Made by a program: the position numbers and the translations under genes
The notes under the pieces: generated by a model
Database searches by the model: none
What the model was told of the DNA's origin: nothing
What the model saw: only the letters and a program-made list of their open reading frames with translations
In this document: piece by piece, positions 6,355-15,087 of the stretch
How the letters are laid out: each line of letters starts with the position of its first letter
How positions within the stretch are numbered: the stretch's first letter is position 1
NCBI RefSeq assembly: GCF_001655005.1
Contig: NZ_LXET01000008.1
Span: 1-64,000, forward strand
Source: Hafnia paralvei ATCC 29927
GTDB lineage: Bacteria > Pseudomonadota > Gammaproteobacteria > Enterobacterales > Enterobacteriaceae
DNA length: 64,000 nucleotides
Reading direction: 5' to 3'

Positions 6355-7488
6355 ATGTACGATTTAATCATTAAGCAGGGAAAATGCGCTGATGGCAGCG
6401 TGATTGATGTGGCTGTCAACGATGGAAAAATTGCCGCTCTCGGTGAACTCAGTGAAATGATTTCTGCGGAGAAAACCATCGACTTACAAGGGCGTTATTT
6501 TCTCAGTGCGGGCTGGATTGATGCCCATACTCACTGCTATCCCTCCTCGCCAATTTATAGTGATGAGCCCGATCTCATTGGCGTAGCCAGCGGCGTTACC
6601 ACGGTTATTGATGCAGGTAGCACTGGCGCTGACGATATTGATGAGTTTTATCGGCTGACGCGCAGCGCTAGAACCAACGTTTTTGCCTTTCTAAACATTT
6701 CCCGCATTGGCCTTCTGCGCCAAAACGAACTGGGGGATATGAACGACATTGACGATGTGCTGGCGCACAAAGCCATTAGTGAGCATCAAGGGTTCGTGGT
6801 GGGTATCAAGGCTCGTATGAGCAGCAGCGTCGTGCAGCAAAATGGTATTCAGCCATTGATTCGAGCCAAAGAGATACAGGCTTATAACGGCAGTTTACCC
6901 CTGATGGTACATATCGGAAATAATCCCCCGAATTTGGATGAAATCGCCGATCTTCTGACGCATGGAGACATTATTACCCACTGTTACAACGGTAAACCTA
7001 ATCGCATCCTTACGCCTAAAGGTGAACTGCGTAGCGCGGTGAAAAGAGCCTTAGATCGCGGGGTGTTGCTAGACGTGGGACACGGCAGCGCCAGTTTTAG
7101 CTTCGATGTTGCGGAAATTGCCATCAAGCAGGGGATTTACCCAAATACGATAAGTTCCGATATTTATTGCAAAAATCGTATCAAAGGGCCGGTTTATAGC
7201 CTGGCTTATGTGATGTCAAAATTCTTGTTGGTGGGGTTATCTCTATCGCAAGTCATTGACTGTGTAACGAAAAATGCAGCCCATGCACTACGTTTATCAA
7301 ATAAAGGCCGCTTGGAAGTGGGCTGCGACGCTGACTTTACGATTTTTGATGTGGTCGATCAGGCACAGGTTTTCGCCGATTCAGAACAACAAAACAGGAG
7401 TGGGCAAAACCTGATCCTGCCATTGGCCGCTATCGTGGCTGGCCAGATAATGCTTACTCAGGATGGGGAGACCAGAAATGTCTGCTAA
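6355..7488 (+). CDS. Amidohydrolase/deacetylase family metallohydrolase
   Basis: A 377-residue TIM-barrel metallohydrolase. The metal-binding set is complete: HxH in DAHTHCYP near residue 58, a Lys in VVGIKARMS that would be carbamylated, His in MVHIGNN, His in ITHCYNGK and Asp in SSDIYCKN. The branch is the one annotated as amidohydrolase/deacetylase and typically paired with DgaE-like lyases. It probably removes an acyl or amide group from the imported substrate before the lyase acts. The end overlaps the next start by 11 bases. Confidence 0.85.
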   Translation: MYDLIIKQGKCADGSVIDVAVNDGKIAALGELSEMISAEKTIDLQGRYFLSAGWIDAHTHCYPSSPIYSDEPDLIGVASGVTTVIDAGSTGADDIDEFYRLTRSARTNVFAFLNISRIGLLRQNELGDMNDIDDVLAHKAISEHQGFVVGIKARMSSSVVQQNGIQPLIRAKEIQAYNGSLPLMVHIGNNPPNLDEIADLLTHGDIITHCYNGKPNRILTPKGELRSAVKRALDRGVLLDVGHGSASFSFDVAEIAIKQGIYPNTISSDIYCKNRIKGPVYSLAYVMSKFLLVGLSLSQVIDCVTKNAAHALRLSNKGRLEVGCDADFTIFDVVDQAQVFADSEQQNRSGQNLILPLAAIVAGQIMLTQDGETRNVC

Positions 7489-8593
7489 TCAGTCTATCTA
7501 TAAGAAATATAATCTAAAAACAGTTATCAATACGTCTGGTCGAATGACTATCTTAGGGGTATCGACCCCGCGTGAAGATGTGGTCGAGGCGGTTAATTTT
7601 GGGCTGAACCACTATTTTGAAGTGAAGGATTTAATCAATAAAACCGGCCGCTATATTGCTGATTTACTCGGCGTGGAGGATGCGGTAGTGGTGTCCTGTG
7701 CTTCGGCTGGGATTGCCCAATCGGTTGCCGCGGTGATCGTGAAAGATAATCTGTATCGTTTAGAAAATCTGCATGCGCATTCCCATGACGTACCAAGCGA
7801 AATTGTGGTGCCAAAAGGACATAACGTGAACTTCGGAGCACCGGTCGGCACCATGGTGCAACTGGGTGGCGGTACGTTGCGTGAAGCGGGCTATGCGAAT
7901 GAATGTTCGCCTGCGCAACTGGCTGCGGCGATTACGCCAAAGACAGCGGCGATCCTGTATATCAAGTCGCATCACTGTGTGCAGAAAAGCATGCTGGATG
8001 TGGCTCAAGCAGCTGAAGTAGCGAAAACATATCAGTTACCTCTTATTGTGGATGCTGCCGCAGAAGAAGATTTGCAGAGTTATTACCAGGCAGGAGCAGA
8101 CTTGGTGATCTATAGCGGTGCTAAAGCGATTGAAGGACCCACTAGCGGTTTGGTCATTGGTCGGAAACAGTATGTGGAGTGGGTGAAGCTTCAGTCCAAC
8201 GGTATTGGTCGTGCTATGAAGGTGGGTAAAGAGGGCATTCTTGGCCTGACACAGGCGATCACCAGCTATATGACGTTGGAGAAAGAGAATGGCCAGCAGA
8301 TGGTCGACAAAATGTCGGCTTTCATTGATAACCTGAATTCACTCAAGGGAATACAGGCGAAAGTTGTCTGGGATAGCGCGGGGCGTGACATTGCTCGGAC
8401 CGAAATCTCTTTTGATCATGCCGCTTTAGGGATCACCACACAGGAAATTGTGGATCGTTTGAAAAATGGTGATCCGGCAATTTACTTCCGTGGCTACAAG
8501 GCCAATGAAGGCAAGATCGAGGTTGATGTTCGCAGCGTTAACGCTGAGCAACTTCACATCGTTTATGAATGCATCAAGGCATTGTTTAACTAA
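7478..8593 (+). CDS. dgaE: DgaE family PLP-dependent ammonia-lyase
   Basis: A 371-residue fold-type I PLP enzyme related to SelA and to DgaE, which dehydrates and deaminates D-glucosaminate-6-phosphate to KDGP in Salmonella. The PLP lysine is expected in YSGAKAIEGPTSG (near residue 215), with the upstream Asp of IVDAAAEED as the pyridine partner. The ATG at 7478 is chosen because it follows a GGGGAGA ribosome site; a GTG/ATG further upstream lacks one. It overlaps the amidohydrolase gene and precedes the aldolase gene. The exact amino-sugar acid used here is not determined. Confidence 0.82.
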   Translation: MSANQSIYKKYNLKTVINTSGRMTILGVSTPREDVVEAVNFGLNHYFEVKDLINKTGRYIADLLGVEDAVVVSCASAGIAQSVAAVIVKDNLYRLENLHAHSHDVPSEIVVPKGHNVNFGAPVGTMVQLGGGTLREAGYANECSPAQLAAAITPKTAAILYIKSHHCVQKSMLDVAQAAEVAKTYQLPLIVDAAAEEDLQSYYQAGADLVIYSGAKAIEGPTSGLVIGRKQYVEWVKLQSNGIGRAMKVGKEGILGLTQAITSYMTLEKENGQQMVDKMSAFIDNLNSLKGIQAKVVWDSAGRDIARTEISFDHAALGITTQEIVDRLKNGDPAIYFRGYKANEGKIEVDVRSVNAEQLHIVYECIKALFN

Positions 8594-8605
8594 GGGAGAG
8601 AACCG

Positions 8606-9346
8606 ATGCAACTGGCACCTAAATTTTATAAAAACCGTGTATGCCTGAATGTGTTAGCAGGATCGAAAGAAAATGCGCGTGAAATCTATGAAGCCGCTGA
8701 GGGTTACGTGCTAGTGGGCGTGTTGTCGAAAGACTATCCTGATGTATCGTCTGCAGTTGCTGATATGAAGGAGTATTCCGCGCTGATTAATAATGCATTG
8801 TCAGTTGGTTTAGGTGCAGGCGATCCTAACCAATCACTGATGGTGTCTCAGATTTCGGCTCAGGTACAACCACAGCATGTAAATCAGGTCTTTACTGGCG
8901 TGGGAACCAGTCGAGGTATGCTGGGTCAGAATGAATCGGTGGTGAATGGATTGGTTTCACCCACGGGTATCGTAGGACAGGTGAAGATCTCCACTGGGCC
9001 GCTGAGTAGCCAAGGACCTGATGCCATTGTCCCTGTGGAGTCTGCAATTGCTCTGCTACAGGACATGGGAAGCAGTTCGGTGAAATATTTCCCGATGGGG
9101 GGCTTAAAATGCCGAGAAGAATTTGCCTACTTGGCAAAAGCCTGCGCCGCACAGAAATTCTGGCTAGAACCTACTGGCGGTATTGATCTGAATAATTTTG
9201 AAGAGATCCTGAAGATTGCGTTGGATGCGGGGGTCGAGAAAGTGATCCCACACATTTATAGCTCGATTATTGATAAAACGACGGGTAATACACGTCCTGA
9301 GGATGTCGCACAATTGCTGGGTATGGTGAAGGGATTGCTAGGATAG
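8606..9346 (+). CDS. dgaF: KDGP/KDPG-type aldolase (DgaF family)
   Basis: A 246-residue class I aldolase of the DgaF family, which splits 2-keto-3-deoxy-6-phosphogluconate into pyruvate and glyceraldehyde-3-phosphate. The conserved SSVKYFPMGGLKCREE segment carries the Schiff-base lysine candidate (in SVKYFPMG) and a phosphate-binding GG. The EPTGGIDLNNFE motif is also typical. It follows dgaE by 12 bases with a GGGAGAG ribosome site. As last gene of the operon it delivers the carbon skeleton to central metabolism. Confidence 0.85.
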   Translation: MQLAPKFYKNRVCLNVLAGSKENAREIYEAAEGYVLVGVLSKDYPDVSSAVADMKEYSALINNALSVGLGAGDPNQSLMVSQISAQVQPQHVNQVFTGVGTSRGMLGQNESVVNGLVSPTGIVGQVKISTGPLSSQGPDAIVPVESAIALLQDMGSSSVKYFPMGGLKCREEFAYLAKACAAQKFWLEPTGGIDLNNFEEILKIALDAGVEKVIPHIYSSIIDKTTGNTRPEDVAQLLGMVKGLLG

Positions 9347-9410
9347 GAGCTTAAGGGGCGTTATATATGGCCCTTATGACAGCCCATACCGAGCTTTATA
9401 AGTAAATAAT

Positions 9411-9438
9411 GCAGAAACCACTGCTACATGGTTTCTGC
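9411..9438 (+). other. Stem-loop after the aldolase gene
   Basis: GCAGAAACCA (9411-9420) pairs perfectly with TGGTTTCTGC (9429-9438) across an eight-base loop, 65 bases past the aldolase stop. It has no T-run and is probably a 3' protective stem. A true terminator follows at 9511-9549. Confidence 0.6.
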
Positions 9439-9510
9439 GTTTGCGTACCATTAGCCTAATGGTCATCTTCGTTATGGTAGTGTATCGGCCATATCAAAAC
9501 GTAAACGTTT

Positions 9511-9549
9511 AAAAGACAAAGAACATGCAATATTGTTTTGTCTTTTTTG
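9511..9549 (+). terminator. Intrinsic terminator of the SFCGS-dga operon
   Basis: AAAAGACAAA (9511-9520) pairs with TTTGTCTTTT (9537-9546), and the T-run continues to 9548. A palindrome TAAACGTTTA (9502-9511) abuts it. It would end the catabolic operon before the regulator gene. The rest of 9550-9694 shows nothing recognisable. Confidence 0.65.
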
Positions 9550-9694
9550 TGTTGGATGGAATCAGGTATTTTCCTCAGCGAATCAATTATAAATTCTGAT
9601 TGCTAGATCACACTACTTGCCTGTCTGCATCTGTTAGTGAACGGTATAATTCTCGCATAACTATTCACTTGATGATTGATATGTCAGTGTAAAG

Positions 9695-9710
9695 TTGGTC
9701 CATAAATTGC
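9695..9710 (+). promoter_or_regulatory. Candidate sigma-54 promoter (-24/-12) before the regulator gene
   Basis: TTGG (9695-9698) and TTGC (9707-9710) place GG and GC exactly ten bases apart, as required by RpoN. The -12 element TTGC is perfect and the -24 element reads TTGGTCC against TTGGCAC. Transcription would start near 9722, which would favour the internal ATG at 9795 over 9726 as the protein start. One match of this kind can occur by chance. Confidence 0.35.
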
Positions 9711-9725
9711 CTCTGCATATTCGGC

Positions 9726-11714
9726 ATGTCTAGTTCTACATATGATTTTTTTGCGCAGGGTTGCGTCCATCAGCAAGTTAGCAGCGGTATTAGCATGATC
9801 CAATTTCCTTATCCCCGTTTGAATCAGGTGTTTGATGCGCTTCGCGAGGAAACATTGCCTCAGGAAGAGCTGGCGAGGCGTTTTGCCGTTTCCACCCGCA
9901 CCGTACGCACTGATATCACGACGTTAAACGATATTCTGAGCCAATATGGTGCTCAGTTTGTGCATTTACGGGGCAGTGGATATCGGCTGGAGATACTGGA
10001 TGCTGAGTGTTTTGCTGCATTACAGCAACGCAGTCAGGCATCACCCCGAATACCACGTAGAGCAAAAGATCGCGTTACACATCTTTTACTGCGTTTTTTA
10101 GCGCAGGGCGATCCGCTCAAGCTTGATGACGTTGCTGATAGCTGGTTTGTTAGCCGGGCATCGCTACAAAGCGATATGGCTGAAGTGCGTGAGATGATCG
10201 GTAAGTATGGTTTAACCATCGAAAGCAAAGCGCACTATGGCATGAAGCTGTTTGGCAGTGAGAATGCGGTGCGTGCCTGCCTAGCTAATCTACTGTTTCA
10301 ATACCCAGAAAGTGATGAGCTCTTCAGCGAGTTGCGTGGGAAAGTGCTACCAGAGATCGATATCACGCAGCTGCGTGAGCAATTACATCTGACTATGAGG
10401 CAGTATCAAATTCGCCTGACGGATGAGGGTGAACAGCAATTATTGATTTACTGCGGCATTATTTTGCATCGTATCCGCACTGGATTCTTGTTGGATAATC
10501 TTGATGTTAGTGACGTCGAGGCAGTGTTTACGCAGGCTGCCCGTGATGTGGCATATTACTTAGAAGAGCGCTTTGGTTGTGGTATTCCAGAAACCGAAGT
10601 GGCCTATCTCAGCGTACAAATTGCGGCACGGCGCATTACGGATGCCAGCCGCTTAGAAAACGCGGTCGGTGATGAAAATCATGCTTTGGTGAAGCACATC
10701 CTGAATTTTATCAACGAGCATTACAATTATGATCTGCGTGGAGATACACAACTTAGCAGCGATTTACTGTCACATATCGCGACAATGATGACTCGCGCTA
10801 AGTACCAGATAAATATTCCTAACCCTTTACTTGAGCATATCAAACAGCATTACCCATTAGCCTATGATGTGACGTTAGCTGCGGTGTCGAGTTGGGGAAA
10901 AAATATGCCGTATACCATCACCGATAACGAGATTGGCTATCTGGTTTTGCACATCGGTGTGGGGTTAGAGCGCCACTATGATATCGGCTATGAGCGCCAT
11001 CCTCAGGCTCTGCTGGTGTGTGATTCCGGTATGTCGACGTTGCGTTTGCTAGAGACCAAACTGAAGAGAGAGTTTCCGCAATTGATCGTCAATCAGATTG
11101 ACTCACTGCGGGAGTATGAAAAGCTGGAGCAGATTGAAGAGGATTTTGTTATTTCGATGGTGAAGGTACCAGAAAAAAACAAGCCCGTAGTGACTGTTGC
11201 GCCTTTTCCAACGAGTTTCCAGTTAGAGCAGCTAGCCAAGCTGGTTCTGGTGGATCGCACCAAGCCTTATATGCTGGAGAAATTTTTTGACGCCTCCCAT
11301 TTCTGTGTGCTGGAACAACCGATTTCTCAGGCCGAGCTGTTTGCCAACATCTGTCAGCAGCTCGAAGAGGAAGGATATGTTGAGGCTGATTTTCGTTCTT
11401 CTTTAGTTGAACGTGAGAGCATTGTGTCAACCATGCTAGGCGAAGGAATTGCTTTGCCTCATTCATTAGGGTTGTTGGCTAAGAAAACGGTGATCTATAC
11501 CGTGTTAGCTCCTCAAGGGGTTTGCTGGGGAAATAATGAAACGGCATATGTGATTTTTTTATTAGCGATCAGCAAACAGGATTACGAAGAAGCGATGGCT
11601 ATTTACGATTTGTTCGTGACCTTTATGCGAGAACGTACCGTCGGTCGACTGTTATCCAGTACCCACTTTGAGCAGTTTAGGGCGATTGCCATGGATTGTT
11701 TGAGTCGCAGCTAA
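9726..11714 (+). CDS. Transcription activator: HTH, two PRDs, EIIB-like and EIIA-like domains
   Basis: A 662-residue PTS-controlled regulator of the MtlR/LicR type. The order is an N-terminal DNA-binding HTH (LPQEELARRFAVSTRTVR, about residues 50-70), PRD1 (about 190-270), PRD2 (about 310-420), a GatB-type EIIB domain with phospho-cysteine in VCDSGMST (about 435), and a C-terminal EIIA domain with candidate phospho-histidine in IALPHSLG (about 579). These proteins bind DNA rather than RNA and are activated or inactivated by PTS phosphorylation. It very likely controls the operon at 3557-9346. The start is uncertain: ATG 9726 has no clear ribosome site, and ATG 9795 (MIQFPYPRL) is an alternative. 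Confidence 0.85.
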   Translation: MSSSTYDFFAQGCVHQQVSSGISMIQFPYPRLNQVFDALREETLPQEELARRFAVSTRTVRTDITTLNDILSQYGAQFVHLRGSGYRLEILDAECFAALQQRSQASPRIPRRAKDRVTHLLLRFLAQGDPLKLDDVADSWFVSRASLQSDMAEVREMIGKYGLTIESKAHYGMKLFGSENAVRACLANLLFQYPESDELFSELRGKVLPEIDITQLREQLHLTMRQYQIRLTDEGEQQLLIYCGIILHRIRTGFLLDNLDVSDVEAVFTQAARDVAYYLEERFGCGIPETEVAYLSVQIAARRITDASRLENAVGDENHALVKHILNFINEHYNYDLRGDTQLSSDLLSHIATMMTRAKYQINIPNPLLEHIKQHYPLAYDVTLAAVSSWGKNMPYTITDNEIGYLVLHIGVGLERHYDIGYERHPQALLVCDSGMSTLRLLETKLKREFPQLIVNQIDSLREYEKLEQIEEDFVISMVKVPEKNKPVVTVAPFPTSFQLEQLAKLVLVDRTKPYMLEKFFDASHFCVLEQPISQAELFANICQQLEEEGYVEADFRSSLVERESIVSTMLGEGIALPHSLGLLAKKTVIYTVLAPQGVCWGNNETAYVIFLLAISKQDYEEAMAIYDLFVTFMRERTVGRLLSSTHFEQFRAIAMDCLSRS

Positions 11715-11749
11715 TAATTTAGCTGGCTAATATTAAATAATATATATCA

Positions 11750-11780
11750 TTAGACGGTAGCTATAAATTCTGCCGTCTAA
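11750..11780 (+). other. Stem-loop after the regulator gene
   Basis: TTAGACGG (11750-11757) pairs with CCGTCTAA (11773-11780) around a 15-base loop, 36 bases past the regulator stop. There is no T-run. It is a possible transcript end or 3' stem. Bases 11781-11928 hold the AT-rich porin leader and no other recognisable element. Confidence 0.5.
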
Positions 11781-11928
11781 ATAGTATCAGCTTAGTTGTA
11801 TTTCTATAATTCCTATTAACAAAATCCTATCTCGTTACATAATTATCCCATTTCATCATTATTTTATCGCTGATTCGCCTATGATCTCCGGCAGACAAAT
11901 TTATAAAGTATCTTTTTGGTGAGTCATA

Positions 11929-13029
11929 ATGAAAATATCTAAAGCGGTAGTCATTGTATCGATACTGAGTGTTTCTGGTTTAGCGCATGCTGCAGAAATT
12001 TATAACCATGATGGCAATAAGTTGGATCTCAATCTGAAAGCTGATGGCCTTCATTATTTTAGCAAAGATAAAAGTGCTGATGGTGACCAATCTTATATCC
12101 GCTTTGGATTTCGTGGTGAAACCCAAATTAATGATCAGCTGACCGGTTACGGCCAGTGGGAATATCAGGTTATGGCAAACACGCCAGAAACACAAAACGA
12201 CGCCTATACTCGCCTTGGTTTTGCGGGATTGAAATATGGAAACTTCGGGTCGATTGATTATGGACGTAATTATGGAGTGTTGTATGACATTGCTTCGTGG
12301 ACCGATATGTTGCCAGAGTTTGGTGATAACACCTATGAAGCTGAAGATAATTTCATGACCAATCGCAGTAGTGGTTTGCTGACATATCGTAATAGTGGCT
12401 TCTTTGGTTTGGTTGATGGATTGAATATCGCCGCACAATATCAGGGAAAAAACGGCGCTTGTACCTCGGACGGCGGTTGCTCTAATGGCACATCAGGCCG
12501 TAGCATTTCCGAGCAGAACGGTGATGGCTACGGTATGGCAATGACTTATGATTTAGGTTGGGGCATCAGTGCAGGCGCGGCATATACGAATTCCAATCGT
12601 ACTCTGCAACAGCAACGTTCTACTTTGGCTAATGGTAAGCGTGCAGAGGCTTGGACTGCAGGTATGAAATATGATGCCAATAACGTTTATATCGCAGCAA
12701 CCTATGCGCAAACACGCAATATGACTTATTTTAGCGGTAGTCGTTTACAGGGTGTCGCTAATAAAACTGACAACTGGGAGTTGGTCGCTCAATATCAGTT
12801 TGATAATGGATTACGTCCATCATTAGCATATTTACAGTCCCGCTGTGAAAGCATTGGTCGATATGGCGATATGGACTTAGTCAAATATGCCGATGTTGCC
12901 ACAACCTATTACTTTAACAAAAACATGTCTGCTTATGTTGATTATAAAATTAACCTGCTTGATAGCAATAATCGTGCTGGTATTAATTCAGATAACATTG
13001 TTGCAACGGGGCTGGTATATCAGTTCTAA
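11929..13029 (+). CDS. General trimeric porin, OmpC/OmpF/PhoE family
   Basis: A 366-residue outer-membrane beta-barrel with a 21-residue signal peptide ending AHA and mature start AEIYNHDGNKLDL. The constriction-loop motif DMLPEFG and the terminal Tyr-Gln-Phe (VYQF) needed for BamA recognition are present. Strand sequences such as LTGYGQWEYQ and FAGLKYGNFGSIDYGRNYGV are typical. Unusual points are LNLKADGLHYF where OmpC has LYGKVDGLHYF, two cysteines in a surface loop (GACTSDGGCS), and a further Cys in LQSRCESIG. The gene stands alone beside the sugar-acid operon. Which paralogue it is cannot be decided here. Confidence 0.9.
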   Translation: MKISKAVVIVSILSVSGLAHAAEIYNHDGNKLDLNLKADGLHYFSKDKSADGDQSYIRFGFRGETQINDQLTGYGQWEYQVMANTPETQNDAYTRLGFAGLKYGNFGSIDYGRNYGVLYDIASWTDMLPEFGDNTYEAEDNFMTNRSSGLLTYRNSGFFGLVDGLNIAAQYQGKNGACTSDGGCSNGTSGRSISEQNGDGYGMAMTYDLGWGISAGAAYTNSNRTLQQQRSTLANGKRAEAWTAGMKYDANNVYIAATYAQTRNMTYFSGSRLQGVANKTDNWELVAQYQFDNGLRPSLAYLQSRCESIGRYGDMDLVKYADVATTYYFNKNMSAYVDYKINLLDSNNRAGINSDNIVATGLVYQF

Positions 13030-13128
13030 TTTTTTTCGTTAAGAATTAGATGGCGGTTTTTATTCCTTTTTCCGCTGTCATTATCCACTGCAAAATATAT
13101 TTATATCCTGTCATTGGCTTCATTGTTT

Positions 13129-13157
13129 GCCTCATAAATGATTTATGGGGCTTTTTT
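13129..13157 (+). terminator. Intrinsic terminator of the porin gene
   Basis: GCCTCATAAAT pairs with ATTTATGGGGC with a one-base centre and is followed by TTTTTT. It lies about 100 bases past the porin stop. Orientation fits plus-strand transcription. Confidence 0.85.
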
Positions 13158-13171
13158 ATTATTATCTAGAT

Positions 13172-13200
13172 AAAAAACCTCTATAGAGAATAGAGGTTTT
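13172..13200 (-). terminator. Intrinsic terminator of the rpoN-npr operon
   Basis: On the minus strand CCTCTAT pairs with ATAGAGG around a five-base loop, followed by six T. It stands 26 bases past the npr stop. The flanking A and T runs make it usable in both directions. Confidence 0.85.
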
Positions 13201-13225
13201 CTTGGGAGCGTAAAACAGCAATCTA

Positions 13226-13498
13226 TCAGTCTTCGTCAAAACCTGCTTCAAACAGAGAGACTACAGCTTCTAGCGCTTTATCTTCATCAGGCCCTTCCGC
13301 CTGAACTTCAATATGGCCACCCTGAGCAGAGTCCAACATCAGTAGTGCAATGACGCTGCTGGCCTCGGCCTCGACGCCGCTTTCATTACGCAGTAATACT
13401 TCAGCGTCGAATCCCTGAACCAGCTCAAACAATTTCATCGCAGGGCGTGCATGCATGCCCAAGCGATTTCTGATTTCCACGGTTTGCTTTACGGTCAT
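13226..13498 (-). CDS. npr: Phosphocarrier protein NPr of the nitrogen PTS
   Basis: A 90-residue HPr paralogue that passes phosphate from PtsP (EI-Ntr) to PtsN. The phosphorylated histidine is His16 in GMHARPAM. Length and the HARP motif match E. coli NPr. It is the last gene of the lptB-rpoN-hpf-ptsN-rapZ-npr group and starts nine bases after the rapZ stop. Confidence 0.96.
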   Translation of the reverse strand: MTVKQTVEIRNRLGMHARPAMKLFELVQGFDAEVLLRNESGVEAEASSVIALLMLDSAQGGHIEVQAEGPDEDKALEAVVSLFEAGFDED

Positions 13499-13507
13499 AC
13501 AACGAGC

Positions 13508-14359
13508 CTATTTACGTTTTTCAAGCGTACGGTGACGAGACTGTACATTCTTGCCGCGTGAGCGGAAGTAGTCGGCCAGTTGCTCCGCTACATAGACAGA
13601 ACGATGTTTGCCGCCGGTACAGCCGATGGCGACGGTAAGGTAGCTGCGGTTGTTAGTTTCCAGCATTGGCAGCCACTGTTCCAGATAGCTACGCGTTTGA
13701 TAGATGAAATTATGTACTTCGGTATGGCGATCTAAAAATGCCGCGACGGGTTTATCTAAACCAGTCATAGGACGCAGTTTGGGATCCCAATGTGGGTTCG
13801 GTAAAAAACGTACATCAAACACATAGTCAGCATCGATAGGAATGCCGTGTTTGAAGCCGAAGGATTCAAACACCATCGTCAATTCACGCTCGCGTTTGCC
13901 CAGCAGGCGCGTACGCAGCATTTCTGCTAACTCGTGCACCGACATCTCAGAAGTATCAATGATGAGATCCGCGCGGGAACGTAGCGGTTCCAGCAGGTCG
14001 CTTTCTTCATCGATAGCGCTTTCTAGAGAGAGATTTTTGGTCGAGAGAGGGTGCAAGCGACGCGTGTCGCTATAGCGGCGGATTAGCGTATTGCGATCGG
14101 CATCTAAGAACAGCAGCTGTGGAGAAAAACTGTCTGGCAGATTATCCATCGCCGTTTCCAGCACTTCAGGAGATTCAGGCATGTTACGCACGTCAATACT
14201 GACGGCGGCGGAAGTTCCACGATCGGCCAGCGAACGAGCTAAATTCGGCAAGAGTTCTACAGGTAAATTGTCTACACAATAAAAACCCATATCTTCTAGC
14301 GCACGTAACGCAACAGATTTCCCTGAACCGGAACGGCCGCTGACAATCATCAGCACCAT
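13508..14359 (-). CDS. rapZ: RNase adaptor protein RapZ
   Basis: A 283-residue protein with an N-terminal Walker A motif GRSGSGKS (about residues 8-15) and the conserved C-terminal GCTGGKHRSVYVAE glucosamine-6-phosphate-sensing domain. In E. coli RapZ targets the small RNA GlmZ for RNase E cleavage and so controls GlmS synthesis. It lies between ptsN and npr as usual. Confidence 0.97.
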   Translation of the reverse strand: MVLMIVSGRSGSGKSVALRALEDMGFYCVDNLPVELLPNLARSLADRGTSAAVSIDVRNMPESPEVLETAMDNLPDSFSPQLLFLDADRNTLIRRYSDTRRLHPLSTKNLSLESAIDEESDLLEPLRSRADLIIDTSEMSVHELAEMLRTRLLGKRERELTMVFESFGFKHGIPIDADYVFDVRFLPNPHWDPKLRPMTGLDKPVAAFLDRHTEVHNFIYQTRSYLEQWLPMLETNNRSYLTVAIGCTGGKHRSVYVAEQLADYFRSRGKNVQSRHRTLEKRK

Positions 14360-14501
14360 GTCACAACTCCCCTTAATTTCGGACAGCTAAATTGCCGCCT
14401 GTTGAAATTTGACCTCCCGCAGGAGGACTATCACAAATTGTTATGCTCAATGTAACGTGACGAGTAATATCCTGCCACCATTTTGATTGTGTGCTAACAC
14501 T

Positions 14502-14966
14502 TTATTCTGTAATGATTTTGTACAGTTCATCGTCACTTTGCGCGCTGCGTAAGCGACGGCATACACCTTTGTCAGCCAGCTTCTGCGCCATAATCGCTAA
14601 TGTTTGCAGATGGGTTTTGCACTGATCGGCGGGCACCAGCAACGCAAAAAGCAGGTCAACCGGTTGATTGTCGATAGCGTCGAAGCTAATCGGCTGTTCC
14701 AGATGTATAAAGACGGCAATGGCTCGTAGGGTATCTTCCTCAAGCTTTCCGTGGGGGATGGCGATGCCGTTGCCAATGCCGGTACTCCCCATACGTTCGC
14801 GCGTTAGAATCGCGTCGAACACGACCTGCGGTGGAAGGTTGAGCTGTGCAGCCGCCAGTTCGCTGATGATTTCCAGAGCGCGTTTCTTGCTGGAACAGTG
14901 AACCGCATTGCGTGTGCACTCCGGACTCAGTACGGAGGTTAAAGGCATAGTTAAATCGTTACTCAT
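14502..14966 (-). CDS. ptsN: PTS IIA-like nitrogen regulatory protein
   Basis: EIIA-Ntr, the final phosphoacceptor of the nitrogen PTS, regulating potassium uptake and other targets. The phosphorylated histidine is His72 in GIAIPHGKLE. The ATG at 14966 gives MSNDLTMPL, aligning with the E. coli N-terminus (154 residues against 163). The ATG at 15008 gives 14 extra residues and also has a purine-rich site (AGGGGAG) nearby, so the start is not settled. A hairpin fills the gap to hpf. Confidence 0.93.
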   Translation of the reverse strand: MSNDLTMPLTSVLSPECTRNAVHCSSKKRALEIISELAAAQLNLPPQVVFDAILTRERMGSTGIGNGIAIPHGKLEEDTLRAIAVFIHLEQPISFDAIDNQPVDLLFALLVPADQCKTHLQTLAIMAQKLADKGVCRRLRSAQSDDELYKIITE

Positions 14967-15023
14967 CTCATCTTCTTCATTTAAACCAGCCATAGACTGA
15001 TTTTTCATGCTCCCCTGATGGCT

Positions 15024-15056
15024 TATCGGCCCGTTTCATTGACGAAACAGGCCGAT
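15024..15056 (-). other. Intercistronic hairpin between hpf and ptsN
   Basis: On the minus strand AATCGGCC-TGTTTC pairs with GAAAC-GGGCCGAT around a short loop, with one bulge. It occupies the gap between the hpf stop and the ptsN start. No T-run follows, so it is more likely a partial processing or stability element than a terminator. Confidence 0.55.
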
Positions 15057-15087
15057 TAAGTCAGCTGGTGTTTAAAATAGTTAAACG

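Noticed and set aside
9385..9397. CATACCGAGCTTT resembling the core of the dispersed repeat in reverse
   Set aside because: Only about 12 bases match and the flanks do not, so it is too short to call a repeat copy.
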